Assembly (NCBI RefSeq): GCF_017918235.1
Contig: NC_090594.1
Coordinates: 62,001 to 126,000 of the forward strand
DNA from: Porcisia hertigi
Taxonomy: Eukaryota; Euglenozoa; Kinetoplastea; Trypanosomatida; Trypanosomatidae
Length of the DNA stretch: 64,000 bases
Reading direction: 5' to 3'
Both the position numbers and the translations under genes were made by a program. The notes below the pieces were generated by a model. That model was not told the DNA's origin, searched no databases, and worked only from the letters and a program-made list of their open reading frames with translations. Shown here in pieces: positions 31,636-41,900 of this stretch (positions are counted from its first letter, which is position 1; each line of letters opens with the position of its first letter).

Positions 31636-33500
31636 TTTAGTGAATTTGCATTCTGAAAGATAGAAGAGGTGGGAAAAAGGGCGGGGCAGGGAGAGTGGAA
31701 AGTAAAGGTTGATGACGGTGGATCTGCATCCTACTTGATTGTTGCGCAGACTGTTGAGCAAACCAACAAACTAGCAACCAAAGTGCAAAAGACTCCTCAC
31801 AGAGTTTGCGCTATTATAAAAGATCATGCGTGTCAGCGCTGCCGCACGCCGTGCACATCAGCTACAGTCACTCTACCAGATTTGTGCACACGCGTCACCC
31901 ATGCCAAGCATAAAGTGTTGCCCTTGAAGTCATCTAGGCAGATCACCAACCTCATGTGACACGCTTCCTGTAAAGCACTAACGCGCGACCCTGTCGCCTC
32001 GATTCTCTGACACATGTTATCGCTCCAAATATAAAAACTCGTGCATTCAGACTGCTGGCCTGAACCCTCGGGTGACGTGCTTAGGGGGGGCGGGGGGGGG
32101 GGGGAAGCTCGTTCACCAACCCGGCGCGATCAGCAAGGTTCTTGTCCTTCCATATCGACGCCTTGAATATGCCCGTTGAGTGTCTTGAGGAAATCCCACT
32201 GCGTCCCCTTCCCCCCCCCCCCCCCCGGGAAAGTTTTTTTAGCTGCCGACGCAACGCTGCGATTACGAGGCAACTGAAGCGTACTTAGCGGTGCAGGCCA
32301 TGAGCAAAGATGTATTGCAGGACGAAGGTGTCGGGCGATCCCCCCCCCCCCCGCCAATTTGGCAGGCTCGTTGCCCTTATAGTGGGTACATCAGAATAGC
32401 TGGACAGGTCATCAGTTTATGATTAGGTCATGAGGTTTTTCAGCTGCTGCTGAGACAAGCTGTGGGTGCTGGGTTACATTGCGAGCCATTGTAAAGATAT
32501 ATGAACGGGGAAATGTGCTGCTGCGAGATTGCAATGTTCAAATGCGGAGCTCAGCTGGTTTTGGTCACTGCAAATAAACAACTTCATCGTATGCAGTACC
32601 GCAAAGGGTGTATCTCCCGCTAGCGCTTGGCTTGAGCTCACAGCCGAAAGTAAGTATTACCTTTAACTTGTTGTTCGTGCGCACAACTGGGAGGTCTGTA
32701 AACGATCTTATGTAATTTTCCACTATAAGAAGCTTTCGGGGATAACACATGTGAGCTCGGAACGCAACGGAGCGTATATTTCCGTTTTTATCAGAATTGC
32801 ACGAGCAATGTGTTTCAGTGCTATATTATAAAAATTGTTATATTCACCTATGCCCCTGTAACGTGAAATAATAATCTATAGTATTAGACGAGAAGTTATT
32901 CGAATTTCGATTTTCCTGTGACATGTACCCATCCTTGTCTTTTGCATTTTGTTGTGAACTGGAAAAGATCAAGTCGCTTTGTGTCTCTAAACGGTTGTTT
33001 AATATTGCTCGTGATCCTCAGTTTTTTTTTATGCTTGACGCCTGCACTACCTGCCTCCACATGGGTAACATACGCAACTTTGTGTAAACAAAGTGAACAG
33101 CAAATCGCTTTCCCCGAGGGTAAAAGCTGTGGTGTCAAAAACGTTCGAAACTCCGCTCCCAATAAGGAGGAAAAAAAAAGAACCCGACTAGTTAGCTTTT
33201 GTTGCTTGTCCTCAAAAGAGTTTGACAGCTTTTAATAGCACGCGACGTTCGTCTTCTCCCCTTTCCTATTCATTTTTCGGTTCCTTGTGAGCATGCTCTG
33301 AGAACCAGCGAAGAAATCATGGCGTTATTATACACCAAAAACCTTATCGTATATTTTGCGGATATTATACAGCTCATTTCGGCACGCTACTCTTTGCATT
33401 CGCTCACGATTTTTCTTTGAACAACACAGTTGTCGAACACAGGGCGACAAACAAAAACTTTAGTACTACAACACACAACTGCAGGAGGGAAAAAAGCGGT
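31636..33500. promoter_or_regulatory. Divergent strand-switch region, probable bidirectional transcription start
   Basis: Genes point away from this 1.9-kb segment on both sides. In trypanosomatids such regions carry RNA polymerase II initiation and histone variants. The segment has no gene. It holds a G run interrupted by one C at 32084-32104, a C run at 32211-32226 and another at 32340-32352, then an AT-rich stretch at about 32750-33400. No tRNA or other RNA gene is recognised. Initiation itself is inferred from gene orientation. Confidence 0.8.
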
Positions 33501-34217
33501 ATGAACAAGCAGCGCATCCGAGGCGAATCCTTCAAACAGGAGTATCAGGCTCCAGGTCGCCACCGCACCAATCGCAAGCGTGATCCGTCTATGAACAAGA
33601 CCGATCCCCATCTCGTCATTGCTCCTCAGGCGGAATTGCATCAAGGAAAGCTTGTTCTAGTTCTTGATCTTGATGAGACACTGGTCTTTGCTCGTAGCGG
33701 ACCTCTTTATGCTCGTCCAGGGATTCCTGAATTCTTTCAGATGTGCAAAGACAAAGGCATCGAGGTTGTTGTTTGGACGGCTGGGCTGAAGGCTTATGCG
33801 CAAGCTATTGTGTCCAATATCGACACCTGTAATGCCGTCTCCCACTGTATTTACCGTCACAACAAATGGTTCAACGGTCAGCCAGGCTATCGCAAGGACT
33901 TGAATGCCCTTGGTCGACCCCTTGACCGCGTTCTCATAGTCGAAAACACCCCTGATTGTATTCGCGGATATCAGGACAACGGTATTCTTGTCAGTGATTA
34001 TGAGGGTGGCGACGGCGAGGACAACACTCTTTATGCGTTAGCAGAATTGGTAAAGGTTCTCAGTGAAAGCGATTTTACTGTTCCACAGTTCATCGCAAAC
34101 TGTCAACTACTGAAGCGGGAGCCAGTTATGACAGACGTTGGGGACTACATTCATGCGTACACGCTTGATACTAACTGCTTTGATCCTCATCATGTCCGTG
34201 TTAATCGAGACCTTTGA
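33501..34217 (+). CDS. SCP/FCP1-like HAD phosphatase, 238 aa
   Basis: Proteins of the NLI-interacting factor (SCP/FCP1/TIM50) family are Mg-dependent HAD phosphatases acting on phosphoserine or phosphothreonine, as in the polymerase II tail. The catalytic motif is VLDLDETLVFA with DLDET at 56-60. Motif II region VWTAG is at 91-95, the lysine motif GYRKDLNALGR near 129-139, and the final acidic motif VENTPD at 147-152. All catalytic positions are present. The N-terminal 45 residues are basic and lack a membrane span, unlike TIM50. The ATG at 33501 is used since the frame upstream starts only with TTG. It is the first gene of the plus-strand unit. Trypanosomatid polymerase II lacks the canonical heptad tail, so the substrate is unclear. 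Confidence 0.9.
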   Translation: MNKQRIRGESFKQEYQAPGRHRTNRKRDPSMNKTDPHLVIAPQAELHQGKLVLVLDLDETLVFARSGPLYARPGIPEFFQMCKDKGIEVVVWTAGLKAYAQAIVSNIDTCNAVSHCIYRHNKWFNGQPGYRKDLNALGRPLDRVLIVENTPDCIRGYQDNGILVSDYEGGDGEDNTLYALAELVKVLSESDFTVPQFIANCQLLKREPVMTDVGDYIHAYTLDTNCFDPHHVRVNRDL

Positions 34218-35959
34218 AGCTGAGATGGCTGATGCATTGTTTTTTTTTCCTGGTTCATCTGTTGTCCGGCAAGCAAGCACTGCCGCACGTTAAAAATCTA
34301 CGCACTCAACCACTTTTTCAGTTTTTTTTTTGTAAAAGGCTTGATGATTCATTTGTATGATAGCGATTCTGCTAGCATCTGCGTGCGGTCTCCCCGCTTT
34401 TGTCACTTTCTTCCTCTTTTGCTGTTGTCAATCCAAAAGAAAGTTTTTTTCCACTTGCCTTCCCTCCAAAAACTTTCTTTTCATCACACCTTGTCGAACA
34501 TCTTCACTTGAATACTACTTTCACTACCCTCAAGGCCACTAATTGTGCAATGAAAGTTTCTGTTTGCGAAACCGATTCAATCAGGAGAAGGAAAGTAAGG
34601 TTTAATGGCCAATTCACTAGTGATCCTCCACTTTGAACTTGGCTCATTTCCAAGAAAAAAACCAACGAGACCGGTTTTTTTTTTCAGTATGTTGAGTGAA
34701 CCGTCTTGCAATGCGAACTGCTGTTTTTTTCTTCAAATTCCATTTGTTCTGCTGGTTTGTTCGCTATTTGATCCATCACTACCAATAGTGGCATTGTTGG
34801 GTTTGGGTAAATCAAAATACATTGCGGTGCAAAGGGTTTGAACTGCATATTGGTGTGTAGCAGTTTTGCAGTAGGAACACTTGCTATTGAAAAGACTTGG
34901 AGTAGTGGTACTTTGCTGGGGGAAAAAAGAGGCAACTATCTATGCAACTTCGTTGCTGTTTCTCGTTGTCCCATCTTTTCTGGTGCGACTTGCTTATTGT
35001 TCTTTTTTTCTTAAAGCTGCTTTTCCGGCGACGATAGAGGCTAACATCTTGTAGTGTACCCGAAAGTGGAGAAATCATGTCACTAGAAGGTCGTGGTTTG
35101 ATGAGCATCTTTTTTTCGATTTGTTTGCTGTCGGCTAGAATAAAGGTTCGTCTATCATTCTACGTTTTTTTTTAGTATTTGCTGCAAGAGTTTTTGAGTG
35201 TGAAGCGAGTTGTACATATATATATATATTAAAAAAACCATAAGTGACGTTGTTCTTGGGTCGATTAAAGAGCCCAATTCATGTTCTTTCGCGCTGCAAA
35301 CGTTTTCGCTACGTGTGCTGGAAACGGAGAGAAAAATAGGTTTCCCCTGCTGCTCGAATAATTCTTTTTGCGATCGTAAAAATGTGTCTGGACGCAAGCC
35401 TTGCTGGAGGCGTCTCCGAGTGCAAGATGGTACCTTGATACACCGATAGTTTCTTTTTCCCGACTACTCTGTACACACTGTTTGTCGCTTTTCCCTCCGA
35501 GTCCTGTTCTCCTCTTCTCCCAATATGTATTTCTCTTTCATTGCTTGGCTTACAGCAGCGTCCCTGACGTGCTGCCTCAACTAAAAAAAGCGAGGCGCGC
35601 GCACAAACAGGTTACAGCCTCGAAAATCACACCCGCACTGACGAGCTGTTCCGTTGCACTCGTCATTGCTCTTAGTTGAGTGTGGTGCTCTTCTGCACTT
35701 CTAGATTTCGACGCATACCCAAGTATGCGCTTTGCCTGCGCATTTATTTTATAGTTGTTCGGCAGAATACACCTAAAATATCAATATATATATATATATA
35801 CACATATATATATATGTCTGCACAACAAGAAAAGAAAAAGGTTTCATTCACACAACGAAACGAGCAACTCCGAGCTCTTCTTGAATAATTTTTGTCCTTT
35901 GATATCGGAAACTACATGATTTAAATCAGGAAGTTGCTTCGCAAAGCTTCGTTGCAGTG
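34218..35959. other. Intergenic spacer with (TA)n tracts
   Basis: No gene is seen in 1.7 kb. The plus strand is T-rich. (TA)n tracts lie at 35215-35229 and 35784-35816. A 70-codon open frame at 35676-35888 crosses the second tract and is not supported. Confidence 0.7.
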
Positions 35960-38900
35960 ATGTCTGTAGGTCAAGATTCGAGGCTATCCTCGAAGGAGAT
36001 TTCTCCTGCTATGTGGGACCAAATTGAACGTATGCCCTTTCAGCAGCTGCAGGACACCAACGATTTCGTGTATATCAAAAAGGTAATGTCCCTTGTTGCA
36101 CATTATGTCTTTCTGGAATCTGACCCGAAAATGTGCGATTCTCGATACACAAGCTGTATTGCAAAGCTGCTCAAGATTGTCTCCGTGAAGTGCCTCACTG
36201 AATACGAACAACTCAATAAAACGATAAATGAAGCGACCGCTGAGATTTCGAATATGCGGGGTGCTTTAAAGGCACAAATTTCCGCAAAGGATGAAGAAAT
36301 CGAGGAGCTTCAGAGCCAGCTGCGAGAGGCTACCACAAAAGGGGCACCTCAAGAAATAGGAGCTGGGCTGTCGAGCTTGGAGGAGATAGCTCGCCTGAAA
36401 ACCCAGAACGATGAGCTCTCTTTCCAGTTGCGAAGCGTAAAGCAACAGAACGAGGAACTGAAACAAACCTTGGCGTCGCGCAGCGAAGACAAGATACACA
36501 TCAACGAAAGTTATGATAAAGCGCAACTAGAGTACCGTCATCTTGCTGCACGGTACAAACGTCTTGCCGATCGCAACCTCAAAGCAGAGGATATGTTGCA
36601 GGAGTTCCGCCGAAAAGAGCGTGGCAAGAAGGAAGGTCTCAACGACGAGCTGGAACGACTTGAGCAGAAAGTTCAGTCCCTACAGCAGGAAAATTACGCC
36701 CTTGTGCAATCTCGTGATCGTGCGGAGGAGCTATGTGAAAAGCGGGAAGTAGAGGCGCTTCGCGACATGACGGAGCTACGGAGGCTAACCAAGGATCTCC
36801 TTGAAGAAGAGCGTGTCAAAGCACAATCTGTACGAGACGAGTTGCTCAGTGCAAAGCAGGAATCCGATGCGCATGTCGAACAGCTTATTCACCAACGTGA
36901 GGTGGATCTCAGTGAGAAGGAGGAGGAAATTGCACTGCTTCGTAGACAACTAGAAAAGGCCACATGCAAGCCCAAGTCTCGATTCCACTCTGACTCCTCG
37001 ATCTCTATTGATGAATCATCGTCGAACTTATCGGTGGCAAACGCTCTGCCGGGCGCCAGCAACGATGTGGCAAAGGTGCGCGCGGCTTCCACAGAGGAGC
37101 AACGTAGGCTGGAGCGCGAGAACGATGATTTACGCGTGGAAGTAGAGCAGCTCGAACTCCGCATTGACACCCTCGATGAAGAAAATCGCCGGCTGACGTG
37201 TCTCATCAAAAACTACGAAAGCGGCAACGAGGGTTTGTATCGGTTGAGACAAGACTTGGCAGACCACACGCGAACTGTGGAGGTTCTTCAAAGTGAAAAT
37301 GCACAGCTGCGGGAGCGCTTAAACGGTATGGAGGACTCGGTCACATTCAATGCTGCGCTGCGCGAGCTGTGCAAGAGAGTCGGGGTGACGGAGGAAGAGA
37401 TCAACAGTTTACGCCCTCAGAATGCGGCAGCGTATAGCGAAATGGATACTTTGAAGGAGGAGTTGAGTCTGCTGAAGGAGGAAGTGGAGTGGCTAGAGAG
37501 GGAACGACGACATTGGATGAATAAGGTGCGACTACAGCCTCTAATGGACACAAAGCTGCGCTTCGAGCTGGGCCTCTCCTCCGACCAGCTCAAGCAGCTA
37601 GATAGGCTTGTGGACCAGATGAAATCCGGTGCCGTTATCGTTGAGGACAATGATGTGAGCTACAAGGACAAGTACTTCAAGGAGCTCCAGGCGCGGCGTG
37701 CTGATGCCGAGCAGTTCAACGAGTTTGTCAAAGAACGCATAAATGAAGCACTCAAGAATGCTCTTGTAGATGTGAACACCCCTGACGCAGCTGCCGCGGT
37801 CTCAGCACTGCGGGAGCGTATCGACGTAATCACTACCTCGTCTGCAGCCGAAACGGCTGCGCAGGCGCAGGAAAAAAATGGCCGACTGACTCGGCGGTTG
37901 GAGGAGCTGGAGCACTCCGAGAAGATGCGCTTGGAAGAGATCGCGCATTTACGGGAGCAGGTGATCGCCAGCACGGCTGAGAATGAGGTGATTTGCCGTG
38001 AGCGCGATCAGTACCGCGAAGCCATTTTCTCCTTAGCTGGCGTGGGTGCACCCCAGACCGAGGTCCCAGGAAGCGCAGAAGCACGGACGGTTAGCGACTT
38101 AGGCGAGTCCGGCGTAGGCGCTATCTCAAACGCAAAGTGGGTGACCGTAGCAAACACGCTGCGTGAGCAGCTCCGCATCAAGGATGCGCTAGTCGAGTCT
38201 CTAAGTAAAGAGTTGGCAGCGGCGAGGGAGAGGCTAGAGGCAGAGCGAGCTGCCGACGCAGAGCGGAACCGAAAGGTGGAGCTCGAGAAGAGGGCAGACG
38301 CCTCTTTGCTGGATCAGATAAAGGTGCTGACATCATTGAACGAGGAGCTCACCGAGAAGTGCGACGCGTTGGGAAAGACGAACAAAGACCTCGAGGACAG
38401 CCTCGAGCGGCTTGACCGGGGTACGACAAAGGAGCTGCTCCTCAAAGTAGTTCTTTTGCGGCGCCGCGAGGCAACTCTGCTCCAGCGACTGCGTCGAGCT
38501 CTCACTACACAGGAGGAGTCTGCTGTAGCCGCTAGACAAGTGCAGTTTCATATGAAGAATACACTAGAGCGGCTGCGCGAGGTGCTCGAGGGGGATGACA
38601 CCACTCCAAACGCGGTGCTGCCTCGCTCCTCCTCTGGGTGCAGCATGGAGGGCGAAATGCTCAGCTTCCTTGATCACGCCGTGCGACACGTGCTTAAGGG
38701 CCGAATGTTCCGAGAAGACAGCCGCTTTCTCCTCCATCTCAAGCAGGTTTATCAAAGTATGGAGGCGAGCCAAGAGGTCTTGGAGCTGCGGCTCGACGCG
38801 AAGCGGCTTCGACACGATCTGGCCGACAAGCAGAAAGATATAGATGCACTGTCTGCTGAGCTGGCAGGACTGCGTGCAGCGTCGGCTGCTGTCGAGAGCG

Positions 38901-41900
38901 TAAAAGAAAGCACAACGGTCGAGTACACGGCTGCAGCGTTGGCAAAGAGTGAGGCAGAGGCGGCTACGTTCAAGCAGAAGTACATACTTGCAGCGAAGCG
39001 ACTCGAGGCTCGCGATAGAGAGGTGACGCAGCTGGAAAACGATCTTGATTTGGCGCGTGGGGAAGTCATTGAAGTACGGGACCACATCCGCAATATTCTC
39101 AATGAGAGTGCGGATTTGCAGGCGGCACCGGGCGCGTCAACGACGGGCGCAAAAGTGAATGCAACAGAGCTGGCTCGGCGCGAGAAAGAAATTGCCAGGC
39201 TGAAGACTGTCAATTTAGGGCTTCTGCACCACTCTTTGGATCTGCAGTCGCAGGTCAAGTCGATGGAAATCGAGTTGGAGGCCAAACAACAAGAAAACAC
39301 GCTCTTAAAAAATTCCGCGGATTCGCAGGTGGTGACGAGTTTCGTGAGCGCTGCAATTCGCGAACACACCGCATTGCGCCGACAGAGTGAGCTGGCTCTC
39401 ATCCAAGCGAAGCGACTCAAAATGCAGCTGGCTGCAGCGGAGGCTAACTATCACGTTGTTGCAAATGAGGCGACGCTGTACAAGACGGGCGCATATCGTC
39501 TCTACCGCAAGTACGTAGAGCAGGTGGTATCTGTTGTAGATTACCTGCGTTGCGTGCAGCGTGCCAGCAAGGGCTCTCTCTCGCCGCATCAAGCGGAGAT
39601 CGTGGATCGGCGTCTTCGCAAAACCATCACGGATCTCAGCGAGTGTTTTGGTCGGAGCAAGGTGCTGGCGATGCAGCTCTCTGACGCGCAAAACACCGTG
39701 GCGACTCTAGAGCATCAGCTCTCTCTCCTGCAAATGGAAAACAGCCCAGCCAAGCTGGACGCACTAGATGTCAGGCTGCAGGAGGCGCGCAGCCGACTAC
39801 GCGATCACGACCGCCTCATGACGGAATTCCAGGAGGAGAGGCTGTTTCTGCAGGCGAAGCTGAGCCGCGCCGAGGCGACCAATAAAGACCTCAACGCCGA
39901 GGTGGCCCGACTCGAGTTCGGGTGCATGTCCGGGTCTCCTCTTAGCGCCGAGGTGCTGGCCACACTTCTGGAGCTGAAAGAAAGTGTCTTCGACAAAGCT
40001 GTGGCACCGTCGCTGACTATCGAGTCAGGTCTAACTACCACCTCCAACAAGCTGAGCGCGGGCAGTGCAGACGACAGCGATCTTGCTATTCGCGAGTACA
40101 AAAACGTCCTGCTGCGGCAGGCTGAGCTCACACAACAGTGTTCCACACTGAAGAGACAGGTGACCGATGCGGACGCTCAACGTCGTCGGTCCGAGCACGT
40201 GTCAGCGCAGCTAAAAGAGGAAGCGCAGCAGGCGGGCGAGCGGGCCGCGTTCGCACAGCGGCAGCTCGAGGAGGAACGGCAAAAGGCGACGCAGCGTGAA
40301 GCACGGCTGCTGCGAGCGCATGAGGCACAGGTGGAGGTGGCTCGCCGAGCCACAGAGCACAATGTTCAGTGTTTGCAAGAGATGGTCCACAAGAAAGAGC
40401 AGCAGATCTCTTCTTTGCAGGAGCAGCTTTCAGCCGAGCGCAGGAAGCACGTCGAATACGAGCTCAGCGAAGCAGTGCGTATGGAGCGATTGCACGAGCA
40501 CATGTTTCGCGAGAACACAGCCATGGTGGAGCGTTTCAAGAGCGCCATCGACACTGTCGGGGACTCTATGCGACATGCGAGTGGGGCCACAGACCCAACT
40601 CTCCTCATACCAAGCACAAGTAGCGGTGTGCAGGAACAACTGCAGGTCTTAACGGCGGAAACGGTCCGTCTTCGCCAGGAGTTAAAGGAGGCCCGCGAGA
40701 CTGTCATTGTTCTAGAGTCGCAGCTCGAGCAGCAGGTCCGGCAGCAGCTCTCGACTCTCGCTCCGCACCCTGAGTCTTCGTTAACACGTGCACAGACAAC
40801 GCCAAACCACGGCACCGATGCACTCATGGGCATCATACGCAATCAAACAGCCATGGCGGATAGCCTGCGACAAAGGGAGGTGCAGCTGACCACTGAGCTG
40901 CAGCGTGAGAAAGAGCAACGGGCCTCTATGGAGCGACAAATCACCGAAATTCAAGGCCAACAGGTAGAACAGGGCGGCATGCTGCAGCTTCTGTCACAGG
41001 TGACGTCCGCCGGTGGTGTGTCTGATGCACCACTGATTAGTGAGTTGCGCGCGCAGAACGCAGCCCTCGATCAGGAGCTGCGCGCGATGCGGCAGACAGT
41101 GGAGGAAGAGCGGGCGCATGCAAGGCGCTTTCAAATGGATGCTGCAGAATGGAAAATGCACCTCGACGCGCTGCAAACTCAGGTGTTAGCGCAGCAAGCG
41201 GAGACCGAGCGCGCGCAGCACCTGGCAGCCCTCAACGAGGGGCTACGAGTCGATCTCAATGCTGTGAGGGAGCAAAACGAGAAGTTGATGATGGCCGCTA
41301 CAGTTCTCAAGCAGAAGCTCATGGACGAGGCGCACCACAGCGGCGAGTCTGCCCGACTGCATCATCAAGAGATTGCACTGGCGCAGCGTATGGGCACCAT
41401 TCAACAAGAGTCGGCGGGACACATGAAGGCGCTTGACCATCGCATTCGGACCATCCAAAAGGAGCTCGGCGAGCATGTTGAAAAGGAAAAGACGATGCTG
41501 GAGAAAAACACGGAGTCGCAGAGGCTCGTGTATCAGCTACATCAGCAGCTGCGCGTCAAGGATCGCGAATTGGTTTCTTTGCAGGAGCAACTGCGACTGT
41601 GCAAGAGTACCTCGGCAGCTTGCGCACAGCAACGCTCTACTGCAGCTACCTCCAGTCTTCAAAGTCGAGGCACCCAGGTAGTAGCAGCAAGAGGGGGGCC
41701 GTCGCCGAAGCGCGACAGAGAAAACACGATGCAGGAATCAAAATGCACTGTTTGTGTGTCAAACGCAGGAGCGCCGCCGCCGCCCCCTTCCCTCACCCGC
41801 GATGTACCCGTCTCGGAAGGGGTATCTACACAGCCCATACTGACTTCACTCTCATCACACAATGAGCTACTACAACCTCAGATTGCCGGTATTGTTCAAA

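Noticed and set aside
31636-33500. tRNA or other RNA polymerase III gene in the strand-switch region
   Set aside because: I searched for B-box-like GTTCGA sequences; the one near 33142 lacks a matching A-box and cloverleaf. None elsewhere in the window looked convincing.
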